Source: Verrucomicrobiota bacterium (GTDB lineage: Bacteria; Verrucomicrobiota; Verrucomicrobiia; Limisphaerales; UBA1100). From it: a stretch of DNA of 5,773 nucleotides. A program made the translations under genes and the position numbers. Positions 1 through 5,773 of the stretch are shown here, one piece after another (position 1 is the first letter of the stretch; each line of letters begins with the position of its first letter). Below the pieces are notes generated by a model. That model ran no database searches. It had not been told where the DNA came from and was given only the letters and a program-made list of their open reading frames with translations. The stretch covers positions 1 to 5,773 of the forward strand of contig DQLO01000207.1 of NCBI GenBank assembly GCA_015660155.1. The letters are read 5' to 3'.

Positions 1-1403
1 ATGTGACAGCGCAGCGATTGCTCGCGGCGATGGTACGTGAGCGACAAACTACAATTCGGGCACTCGGCCACGAGCCCGCAATCGGGGCACTGCATCGAAG
101 TCGCAAAGCCGCGCCGGTTGAGAAATAAAATGGTTTGTTCGCCCGCCTCGAGCCGATGATGAATGGCGTCCTTGAGCCGCTGCGAAAAAATCGGCGGCCC
201 TTTGTCGCCCTTGGATTTTTCCGTGCGCATATCCAGCACGCGCACGAGCGGCATTCGTTTGTCATCCACGCGGCTCGGCATTTCGAGCAGCGTGTATTTG
301 CCGCGCTTGGCGTTGTGATAACTTTCCAGCGAAGGCGTGGCCGAGCCGAGCACCACCGTGGCCCCCTCGCGCTGGCCGCGTACCACCGCCACATCGCGCG
401 CGTGATAGCGCGGTGCCTCTTCTTGTTTGTACGAATGCTCGTGTTCCTCGTCCACAATGATGAGCCCCAACGGCTCCACCGGCGCGAAGATGGCCGAGCG
501 CGCGCCGATGACAATCTTCGCGCGGCCTTGCCGAATCTTGTGCCATTCGTCGTGCCGCTCGCCCGTGGAAAGATGACTGTGCAGCACCGCCACCAAAGTC
601 TGCAACGGCCCGCTGCTAAACCGCGCCTTAAACCGTTCCACCGTCTGCGGCGTCAGCGAAATTTCCGGCACCAAAACGATGGCCCCTTTCCCCTCCTCCA
701 AAGCCCGCGCAATCGCCTGCAAATAAACCTCCGTCTTCCCACTCCCCGTCACGCCGTGCAAAAGAAATACCTTCCCACTTTCCGCAGTAATTTTTTCCAC
801 TGCCTTCGCCTGCTCGGGGTTGAGTTTCAATGGCGTGGTGGGGACGATTTGTTCGTTGGCGTAGGGGTCGCGCTCGGTGATTTGCGGGGCGATTTCGATG
901 AGGTTTTTGTCTTCAAGCTTGCGGACGGTTTGGGCCGTGGTACCGGTGAGGCGCAGCAATTCCTGCAACGCAATGGCGCGGTGCTCCTCGATGACGTGAT
1001 AAATTTCCGTCTGCCGTTTGGTCAACGAATCGATGTTGGCCGTGCCGGGGAGCACGCGCGCGAAAAGGCGCTCGCGCCAGCCATCTTGTTCTTTGCGAAT
1101 GGCGTCGGGCAGCACACTCTTGAGAGCGGTCTCGGGCGCGCAGCAATAGTAATCGGCCATCCAACGCGCCAGCTCCAGCACGCGCGGGGTCACGAGCGAT
1201 TGCGCGCCGATGACTTTGAGAATGGGCTTGAGCGTTTCGAATGTGGACGACTCCGCCAGCGAAGTCACGCAGCCGAGCACCTGCCGCCGGCCGAACGGCA
1301 CCTTCACGCGCGTGCCCACCTCAACGCGTCCGGCGAATTCCGGCGGGATGAGGTAGTCAAACTCCCTGCGCAGGGCAATCTCCAGTGTCACGCACGCAAC
1401 CAC
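1..1403 (-). CDS. priA: Primosomal protein N' (replication restart helicase PriA), C-terminus cut off by window edge
   Basis: PriA is a superfamily 2 3'-to-5' DNA helicase that recognises abandoned forks and D-loops and reloads the replicative helicase. The minus-strand frame is open from the left edge to a TAA at 1449-1451; I read 467 codons. Numbering from the GTG at 1401-1403, the N-terminal 3'-end-binding domain includes REFDYLIPP. Walker A is GVTGSGKTE at residues 217-225, the DEEH box is at 318-321, and motif III GSATPS is at 353-358. NRRGFA precedes zinc-ligand cysteines at 439, 442, 448, 451 and 466. As I recall the E. coli protein, these spacings match it with an offset of about three, which supports this start. 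No clear ribosome site precedes it, and a later GTG at 1389-1391 is possible. Family members have roughly 730 residues, so about 260 are missing here, including the last zinc ligands and helicase motifs. I saw no frameshift. Confidence 0.96.
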   Translation of the reverse strand, partial: MVACVTLEIALRREFDYLIPPEFAGRVEVGTRVKVPFGRRQVLGCVTSLAESSTFETLKPILKVIGAQSLVTPRVLELARWMADYYCCAPETALKSVLPDAIRKEQDGWRERLFARVLPGTANIDSLTKRQTEIYHVIEEHRAIALQELLRLTGTTAQTVRKLEDKNLIEIAPQITERDPYANEQIVPTTPLKLNPEQAKAVEKITAESGKVFLLHGVTGSGKTEVYLQAIARALEEGKGAIVLVPEISLTPQTVERFKARFSSGPLQTLVAVLHSHLSTGERHDEWHKIRQGRAKIVIGARSAIFAPVEPLGLIIVDEEHEHSYKQEEAPRYHARDVAVVRGQREGATVVLGSATPSLESYHNAKRGKYTLLEMPSRVDDKRMPLVRVLDMRTEKSKGDKGPPIFSQRLKDAIHHRLEAGEQTILFLNRRGFATSMQCPDCGLVAECPNCSLSLTYHRREQSLRCH

Positions 1404-1493
1404 GCCGACAGTTTCGCCGCGCCCTTTGGCCGGGGCGAGCCCAATGAGTTAACAGCACTCGACGCCGCGCGGTTCTTCGCCTAAAACCAACCG
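1404..1493. promoter_or_regulatory. Divergent intergenic region between priA and the transglycosylase gene
   Basis: These 90 bases separate the proposed starts of two genes that point away from each other, so both promoters probably lie here or in the adjoining 5' coding ends. I could not pick out a convincing -35/-10 pair on either strand. A short GTTAAC palindrome sits at about 1448-1453. Neither start codon is preceded by a strong Shine-Dalgarno sequence. The promoter role is inferred from gene orientation only. Confidence 0.4.
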
Positions 1494-2045
1494 GTGAAGC
1501 TGAGGACTTGGATTATCATCCTGATCGTGCTGGTGATCGACGCCGGCATTCTGTGGTGGTGGCAGGGCTACCGACTGGCGCGCAGCCAGGACGCGGTGAT
1601 CCGCGCCGCCGCCGAGCATTACGATGTGGCCCCCGCGCTGGTGAAAGCCGTGGTGTGGCGTGAGAGCCGTTTCAATGCCGATGCGCGCGGCACCTCGGGC
1701 GAGTTGGGCCTCATGCAAATCCGCGCCGCCGCCGCCGGCGAATGGGCCGAGGCCGCGGGCATCAGCGATTTTCATCACGCTCATTTGCTAAACTCCACCA
1801 GCAACACTCTCTGCGGCGCTTGGTATTTGAACAAACTCATCGACCGCTATCAACACACCGACGACCCCATCGCTTACGCGTTGGCCGATTACAATGCCGG
1901 CCGCTCAAATGTGCTGAAGTGGAATGCCGATGCGGCAGAAACCAACAGTGCGGCGTTTATTGAAAATATCGATTTCCCGACCACCAAAGAATACGTGAAA
2001 GCAGTGAAAGCAAAATTCGAGGAATATCAGGGGCAGCTTGAGTAA
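1494..2045 (+). CDS. Membrane-anchored lytic transglycosylase, SLT (GH23) domain
   Basis: Predicted to cleave the MurNAc-GlcNAc bond of peptidoglycan non-hydrolytically, leaving 1,6-anhydro ends. The 183-residue product starts at GTG. Residues 6-23 form a hydrophobic segment with a basic N-terminus, most likely an uncleaved anchor that places the enzyme in the periplasm. The SLT domain spans about residues 30-175. WRESRFN holds the probable catalytic glutamate E57, GELGLMQI at 69-76 is the conserved core, and ALADYNAG at 129-136 with a following NVLKW is the usual C-terminal motif. At this length it is essentially anchor plus catalytic domain, with no visible LysM or other wall-binding module. 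It is divergent from priA and convergent with the acyltransferase gene. No Shine-Dalgarno precedes the GTG; the start is chosen because it gives a complete anchor. The family is clear but the subfamily is not, so no symbol is given. Confidence 0.9.
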   Translation: MKLRTWIIILIVLVIDAGILWWWQGYRLARSQDAVIRAAAEHYDVAPALVKAVVWRESRFNADARGTSGELGLMQIRAAAAGEWAEAAGISDFHHAHLLNSTSNTLCGAWYLNKLIDRYQHTDDPIAYALADYNAGRSNVLKWNADAAETNSAAFIENIDFPTTKEYVKAVKAKFEEYQGQLE

Positions 2046-2066
2046 AAGTAAAACCGCCGTTTACAT

Positions 2067-2762
2067 TCAGTCTTCCGTCAACGCATCCATCCGTTCTTGC
2101 AACGTCCGTCGGGCCGCTTCGCGTTCGATGTCACCCGCGCCGCGCGGCACGTGCACCATTTCGCCAATGCGAATGTGGCAGCGGGAAAAGGGGGCCGGTA
2201 ACTTGAACGCATCCCAGCTTGAGAATTCTTTTTTCCATTCGATCGTCGCCGACGCGGGCACGATGGGGAGGCCGGTGATTTGCGCGAGCATCACCGCGCC
2301 GGGCTGCACTTCATAGCGCGGGCCGCGCGGGCCGTCGGGGGTGATGGCAAAGTCGTAGCCGCGTTTGGCCCACGAAGACAGCTCGCGCAACGCCTGCGCG
2401 CCGCGTCGGCTGGAGGAGCCGAGCACCGGCTGCACGCCGTGATGCTCCATCAGCCGCGCGAGGATGGCGCCGTCTTTGCTCGCGCTCACCAACGCCGCCA
2501 ATCGCCGATGCGGTTGGCGCGCGAGAAAAAATTTCCGGTACGATGGAATGGCCAGCAACAGCCGGTTATGCCACAGGCTGAAGATGACCTGCCGGTTTCC
2601 AATCGCCGCCAACGTGTCGGAGGCGTCCTCGAGGTCCATGCGCCACGTGCCGCCAAAAAGGCGGGTGACGCCGTAGCCCGCCGCCGCCGCCAGCGCGCCG
2701 TGCCAGCGCAGGGTTTGCGGAACCACCACACCGGATTTGCGGTTGCGGGCGGGCACGCTCAT
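2067..2762 (-). CDS. DUF374-family lysophospholipid acyltransferase-like protein
   Basis: This 231-residue protein matches the DUF374 group, which is related to the PlsC/LpxL acyltransferases that transfer acyl chains to lipid or lipid A precursors at the inner membrane. Recognisable blocks are LWHNRLLL at 63-70 (its H65 lies where the HX4D histidine would be, though the aspartate is not present at the classic spacing), LVSASKDG at 91-98, LGSSSRRGAQALREL at 114-128, and the hallmark ITPDGPRGPR at 140-149. There is no clear cleavable signal; a weakly hydrophobic stretch near residues 22-37 could associate with the membrane. It is last in the minus-strand block. Its ATG overlaps the ruvA TGA, and AAGG lies 3 bases upstream of the ATG inside ruvA. 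The exact substrate cannot be told from sequence; in Gram-negative relatives of this group it is assumed to act on lipid A or phospholipid. Confidence 0.85.
   Translation of the reverse strand: MSVPARNRKSGVVVPQTLRWHGALAAAAGYGVTRLFGGTWRMDLEDASDTLAAIGNRQVIFSLWHNRLLLAIPSYRKFFLARQPHRRLAALVSASKDGAILARLMEHHGVQPVLGSSSRRGAQALRELSSWAKRGYDFAITPDGPRGPRYEVQPGAVMLAQITGLPIVPASATIEWKKEFSSWDAFKLPAPFSRCHIRIGEMVHVPRGAGDIEREAARRTLQERMDALTED
2759..2762 (-). promoter_or_regulatory. ATGA stop/start overlap coupling ruvA to the acyltransferase gene
   Basis: On the minus strand the four bases read ATGA, so the acyltransferase ATG shares two bases with the ruvA TGA stop. Such overlaps are commonly associated with translational coupling, where ribosomes finishing the upstream gene reinitiate on the downstream one. 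The overlap is seen directly; the coupling is inferred. Confidence 0.7.
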
Positions 2763-3355
2763 TTGCCTTTTTGCAACGCGGCGCGCACCAGCGCATCCAC
2801 CGGCTGATCCGGCCCCAGCATTGTGATGGCGGCGCGGATGGCGTCCTGCGCGTCCTTCGGCTTGGAGCCGAGCGCGATGAGCGCGGAGATTGCGTCGGCC
2901 ATTTTTTGATCATCCGCCGTGGGAGCCGCGCCGGAAGTGAGCGCAGCGTCGTCGCCGAGTTTGTCTTTCAACTCCACCACGATCCGTTCGGCGGTTTTTT
3001 TGCCCACGCCGCTGATGCAAGAAAGCGCCTTCACATCGCCGCGGGTAACAGCCGCGCGAAAGGACGCGGGCGTGGTGCCGCTCAAAACATTCAGCGCCAA
3101 CTTCGGGCCGATGCCGCTCACGTGGCGGATGAGCAATCGGAAAAGGTCGCGCTCGGTCTCGGTGCTGAAGCCGTACAGCACGTGCGCGTCATCGCGGATC
3201 GCCAAGTGCGTGAGCAGCTTCACCTCGCCGCCGGGCATCGGCAGCTTGTCAAACGACGACAGCGGGATGAGCACTTCGTAGCCCACGCCGTTCACGTCGA
3301 TGACCACTTGAGTGGGCAGCGCCTCAGCCAGTTTACCTTTGAGAAATGAAATCAT
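2759..3355 (-). CDS. ruvA: Holliday junction branch migration complex subunit RuvA
   Basis: RuvA binds four-way DNA junctions as a tetramer and loads the RuvB motor for branch migration in recombinational repair. The product is 198 residues, close to the usual family length. Domain I is an OB fold (residues 1-63) with NGVGYEV at 22-28 and the acidic pin at IRDDAH, where D55-D56 replace the ED pair I recall from E. coli. Domain II has two helix-hairpin-helix motifs: SGIGPKLAL at 80-88, and SGVGKKTAERIVVELK at 114-129. After a linker of about 15 residues, domain III (about 147-198) contains ALIALGSKPKDAQDAI, the RuvB-contacting helical bundle. It begins 9 bases after the ruvC stop with no evident Shine-Dalgarno and ends in the ATGA overlap with the acyltransferase gene. 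All three domains look intact, so it should work if RuvB is encoded elsewhere. Confidence 0.97.
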   Translation of the reverse strand: MISFLKGKLAEALPTQVVIDVNGVGYEVLIPLSSFDKLPMPGGEVKLLTHLAIRDDAHVLYGFSTETERDLFRLLIRHVSGIGPKLALNVLSGTTPASFRAAVTRGDVKALSCISGVGKKTAERIVVELKDKLGDDAALTSGAAPTADDQKMADAISALIALGSKPKDAQDAIRAAITMLGPDQPVDALVRAALQKGK

Positions 3356-3364
3356 TCGCGGCGG

Positions 3365-3949
3365 TTATAATTTCTGAATGGGGTTGATGGCAAAACGTTT
3401 GTTCAAATGCGAGTAAGTTAATGCCAACGCCAGCGCGTCGGCGGCATCGGGCTCGGGCAATTCAGCGAGCGCCAACATCCGCTGCACCATCTTGGCGACT
3501 GCAATTTTCTGCGCGTTACCGTGCCCCACAATGGATTGCTTCACCTTACGCGGCGCGATCTCAAAAATTTCGAGCCCCCCCTCCGCGATGGCCGCCATCG
3601 CCGCCCCGCGCGCCTCGCCCATGATGAGCGCGGTCTTCGGATTTTGCGCATAAAACAAACCCTCAATCGCGCACACCGTCGGCCGATGCGCGGCAATCAC
3701 TTCGCGCAATGTTTTAGAAATAGCCACAAGACATTCGCTGCGGCTCCATTTTGCCGGACACTGAATCGTGCCTTGCGCAAGCGTTTCAGGATTTTTTTTA
3801 TGCAATCGAATCACCCCAAACCCCGTCCCACGCAGCGAGGGATCCACCCCGAGGATGAGCGAATGGTCGGACGCTATTTGTTGCGCAGCCTTTTTTTTGC
3901 CGCTCACGCGTTCCTGCAATTGTTCAAACTGGCGCGCCGAAATGCCCAC
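3365..3949 (-). CDS. ruvC: Crossover junction endodeoxyribonuclease RuvC with N-terminal extension
   Basis: RuvC is the dimeric Holliday junction resolvase that nicks two opposing strands. With the GTG at 3947-3949 the product has 194 residues. The RNase H-like core starts near residue 31 with LILGVDPSLRGTGFGVI. The four acidic metal ligands are all present: D36, E96 (AIEGLFY), D168 and D171 (PDAADALAL). They correspond to E. coli D7, E66, D138 and D141 with an offset of 29-30. VKQSIVGHGNAQK at 136-148 is the typical substrate-contact loop. The first 30 residues are a hydrophilic, charged extension not seen in E. coli RuvC. A second GTG at 3905-3907 (V15) has AGGA 4 bases upstream and would shorten the product to 180 residues. 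The gene lies 9 bases after the upstream stop and 9 bases before ruvA, so an operon is very likely. Confidence 0.95.
   Translation of the reverse strand: MGISARQFEQLQERVSGKKKAAQQIASDHSLILGVDPSLRGTGFGVIRLHKKNPETLAQGTIQCPAKWSRSECLVAISKTLREVIAAHRPTVCAIEGLFYAQNPKTALIMGEARGAAMAAIAEGGLEIFEIAPRKVKQSIVGHGNAQKIAVAKMVQRMLALAELPEPDAADALALALTYSHLNKRFAINPIQKL
3905..3915 (-). promoter_or_regulatory. Possible internal ribosome site and alternative GTG start of ruvC
   Basis: On the minus strand AGGA (3912-3915) lies 4 bases before an in-frame GTG (3905-3907). The spacing is shorter than optimal, but this is among the best purine-rich matches ahead of any start in this window. The longer start at 3947-3949 has only AGG (3958-3960) 8 bases upstream, part of which overlaps the previous gene's stop codon. 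The sequence alone does not decide between them. Confidence 0.35.
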
Positions 3950-3958
3950 GGCGGCAGC

Positions 3959-5062
3959 CTAATCGTTCTTCGGCTGTGGAGCGAGCTTGGAAGTGATTTC
4001 CCCACACTTCATCAGCGCCAGCAATGGATACGCCGTGCCGCTGTAGGTGATGTAGTGGAATTTATCGGTGTTGAGCGAGCGCGTCCACCATCGGCCGCTG
4101 GCGCGTTGGTTGGCGAGGAGCCACTGCACGGCCTTTTGCAAACGCGTATCTTTTGCGGGCACGCCGGCTTCGCGCAGCACCAAAACGGCAAGGCCGGTCA
4201 TGTGGCCGTCGCTGGGCGGGTTTTTGAATTCCGGCTCGGCGCGCAGTTTTTTCGCGCGATTGCCGCGGCCCCATTTTTCCGGCGTGGAAAATGTACGAAT
4301 CGACCAACCGCCATCGTCGTGTTGGTGGCTCCACAGCATTTTGATGAGTTTTTGCCGACGCTCTTTTGGCAGTAAATCCGGCATTCGTTCGCTCGCCCAC
4401 AGCAGCACCACTCCGCCGTAGTCGTGGGGCGGTTTGGTTTCGCGCAGATATTTTTGCAAAGACTCGATGCCGGCCAAAGCCTTTTCGTTTTTCAATTCGC
4501 CCCGCCATCCTGGCGCGGCCGCCACGGCCATCGCCGCCACGGTGGCTTCCTGAAACGCGCTCGACTCAAACGGCGGCCAACAATCCACCGAGCCCCACGC
4601 GCCGTTTTTTTGCTGGATGCGGAGCATCAATTCCAGTGCCGCGCCGGTTTCCTTCGAGAGCTTGCCGGTGACGTGCCGATCCCATTCCGCCAAGCCGGCT
4701 GCGGTGTAAATTATCTCCGCTGGTTGGGTGCCTTTACGCAACGCGGCGGGTTTCAGTTTTTGGAATTTCGCCAGCTCGCCCGTGAATAGCTCGCGAATTT
4801 CCTTTGTGGGTTTGCCCAGCACGAGGGTCAACGCCGGTCGGATTTGCATGTACGTGCCGGTCGTGTGGCACGTCACGCAGCCGCGCTTGCGCGTCCACGC
4901 CACCGCGCCTTTTTCAAGATAGTCATTCGCCTTCGTCAGCGAGAATTTTTTCAATACTGGCTCATCCGCCGAGGCCGCCGGAATGGTGATGTCGGGCGAT
5001 TTGTATTGTGGCGCAGCGGCGAACAAGGCCGGAGCGACAAAGAGACAAAATAATTTTTTCAT
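3959..5062 (-). CDS. Secreted protein with CXXCH heme motif and prenyltransferase/squalene-cyclase-like repeats
   Basis: This 367-residue protein starts with a probable Sec signal peptide, KK followed by a hydrophobic run ending AAA near residue 17. A single c-type heme motif, CVTCH, lies at 62-66, with M72 shortly after. The rest (about 135-355) is alpha-helical repeat sequence of the terpene-cyclase/prenyltransferase toroid kind. It has three QW-like repeats: QKNGAWG at 151-157, QHDDGGWS at 247-254 and QRASGRWW at 319-326. I see no DXDD or DCTAE-type cyclase motif, so cyclase activity is doubtful. Proteins of this style are common beside DUF1501 and cytochrome genes in planctomycetes and verrucomicrobia, but I know of no established function. 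It is predicted to be periplasmic, possibly an electron carrier or sensor. The ATG lies 3 bases after the DUF1501 stop and its TAG is 9 bases before the long ruvC start. No Shine-Dalgarno is seen. Confidence 0.85.
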   Translation of the reverse strand: MKKLFCLFVAPALFAAAPQYKSPDITIPAASADEPVLKKFSLTKANDYLEKGAVAWTRKRGCVTCHTTGTYMQIRPALTLVLGKPTKEIRELFTGELAKFQKLKPAALRKGTQPAEIIYTAAGLAEWDRHVTGKLSKETGAALELMLRIQQKNGAWGSVDCWPPFESSAFQEATVAAMAVAAAPGWRGELKNEKALAGIESLQKYLRETKPPHDYGGVVLLWASERMPDLLPKERRQKLIKMLWSHQHDDGGWSIRTFSTPEKWGRGNRAKKLRAEPEFKNPPSDGHMTGLAVLVLREAGVPAKDTRLQKAVQWLLANQRASGRWWTRSLNTDKFHYITYSGTAYPLLALMKCGEITSKLAPQPKND

Positions 5063-5065
5063 GGG

Positions 5066-5773
5066 TTAAGCCAAAATTTCTTTGGCCACATTTCCGGATA
5101 CATCGGTCAGCCGAAAGTCGCGACCGGCGTGGCGGTGGGTGAGTTTTTCGTGGTCGATGCCGAGTAAATGCAACAGCGTGGCGTGTACGTCGTGGATGTG
5201 CATTTTGTTTTGCTCGGCGTAAAAGCCGTAGTCATCGGTGGCGCCGTGGCTGTAGCCGACTTTCACGCCAGCGCCCGCGAGCCACATGGTGAAGCCCCAC
5301 GGATTGTGGTCGCGCCCGTCCATGCCGCTGCCCTGCACGGTGGGAGTGCGGCCGAATTCGCCGCTCCACACGACGAGCGTGTCATCGAGTAGTCCACGTG
5401 ACTTTAGGTCTTGAAGCAAACCGGCGATGGGTTTGTCGACTTCGCCGGCTTTTTCAGTGTGGCCTTTGCGGAGGTTGCCGTGTTGGTCCCATTGCACTTT
5501 GCTGTCGCTGTGGGTCACTTGCACGAAGCGAACGCCGCGCTCGGCAAAGCGTCGCGCCATTAAACATTGTCGGCCGAAATCTTCCGTCACCGCGTTGTCG
5601 AGGCCGTAGAGTTTGCGCGTGGCTTTGGTCTCGCCGCGGATGTCTTGAATCTCCGGCATCGCCGTTTGCATGCGGAAAGCCAGCTCGAAGGAATTGATGC
5701 GGCTTTCCAAAACGGGATTGGGCACGCCGCCGAGATGGTCGCGGTTGAGTTGTTTCAAAAAATCCAACTGCGC
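5066..5773 (-). CDS. DUF1501 domain protein, C-terminal part (5' end beyond the right edge)
   Basis: The frame is open through the right edge to TAA at 5066-5068. The 235 visible codons cover about the C-terminal half of a DUF1501 protein, normally about 450-490 residues. No start is assigned, because TTG at 5765-5767 lies inside conserved family sequence (DFLKQLN) and AQ codons continue upstream of it. Recognised blocks are [20 protein letters not shown] (GEFGRTP at 5342-5362), DHNPWGF (5291-5311), and a C-terminal [20 protein letters not shown] region rich in histidine and aspartate. DUF1501 resembles the alkaline phosphatase/sulfatase fold, and the His/Asp positions suggest metal binding, but its substrate is unknown. 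Relatives usually carry a twin-arginine signal, which would lie outside this window. The next gene begins 3 bases after its stop, implying a shared transcript. Confidence 0.92.
   Translation of the reverse strand, partial: AQLDFLKQLNRDHLGGVPNPVLESRINSFELAFRMQTAMPEIQDIRGETKATRKLYGLDNAVTEDFGRQCLMARRFAERGVRFVQVTHSDSKVQWDQHGNLRKGHTEKAGEVDKPIAGLLQDLKSRGLLDDTLVVWSGEFGRTPTVQGSGMDGRDHNPWGFTMWLAGAGVKVGYSHGATDDYGFYAEQNKMHIHDVHATLLHLLGIDHEKLTHRHAGRDFRLTDVSGNVAKEILA

Noticed and set aside
135..1484. A 449-codon plus-strand open frame opposite priA
   Set aside because: It is rich in Arg, His and Ala with no recognisable domain, and it lies entirely antisense to a frame with complete PriA motifs. Long antisense frames arise easily from GC-rich codon bias.
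1449..1784. A 111-codon minus-strand frame opposite the transglycosylase, ending in frame just upstream of priA
   Set aside because: Low-complexity Gly/His composition, no domain, and fully antisense to a convincing SLT gene. The TAA at 1449-1451 separates it from priA.
2048..2064. Short inverted repeat GTAAA...TTTAC between the convergent gene ends, as a possible bidirectional terminator
   Set aside because: The stem is only 5 AT-rich pairs around a 7-base loop and lacks a following T-run, so it is too weak to call a terminator.
2280..4922. Several plus-strand open frames of 60-284 codons opposite the acyltransferase, ruvA, ruvC and CXXCH genes
   Set aside because: All are Arg/Ala/His-rich shadows of well-supported minus-strand genes and have no motifs of their own.
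3959..5062. Calling the CXXCH-repeat protein a squalene-hopene cyclase
   Set aside because: It is far shorter than the roughly 630-residue cyclases, carries a signal peptide and heme motif, and shows no DXDD motif.
5066..5767. TTG at 5765-5767 as the start of the DUF1501 gene
   Set aside because: The frame continues open to the window edge and the TTG falls within conserved DUF1501 sequence, so it is an internal leucine and the true start lies beyond the edge.

Overview
This window looks like chromosomal DNA from a member of the Planctomycetes-Verrucomicrobia-Chlamydiae group, most likely Verrucomicrobiota. The reasoning is by gene content: a DUF1501 protein lies next to a secreted CXXCH protein with terpene-cyclase-like repeats, a pairing typical of that group. 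GTG starts are frequent and strong Shine-Dalgarno sequences are scarce. The sequence is moderately GC-rich. The taxonomic call is an inference from protein style, not a database match.

Layout. The left quarter (1-1403, minus strand) is the N-terminal two thirds of the primosomal helicase PriA; it runs off the left edge inside its zinc-binding region. A 90-base divergent gap separates it from a plus-strand gene (1494-2045) for a small membrane-anchored lytic transglycosylase. That gene converges, with a 21-base gap, on a tight minus-strand block filling 2067-5773. In transcription order the block is: the C-terminal part of a DUF1501 protein (entering from the right edge), a secreted cytochrome-c-motif/terpene-cyclase-repeat protein, RuvC, RuvA, and a DUF374-type acyltransferase. 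Gaps in this block are 3, 9 and 9 bases, followed by a 4-base ATGA overlap, so co-transcription is likely.

Function. PriA restarts stalled replication forks. RuvC and RuvA process Holliday junctions; the third partner, RuvB, is not in the window. The acyltransferase and the transglycosylase belong to envelope metabolism. The DUF1501 and CXXCH-repeat proteins are probably periplasmic and of unknown physiological role. There are no RNA genes, mobile elements, CRISPR arrays or substantial repeats. The window reads as ordinary core-genome content. The points worth a second look are the unusual join between the secreted pair and ruvCA, and the uncertain N-terminus of RuvC, which sits in the same frame just after the preceding gene's TAG stop.
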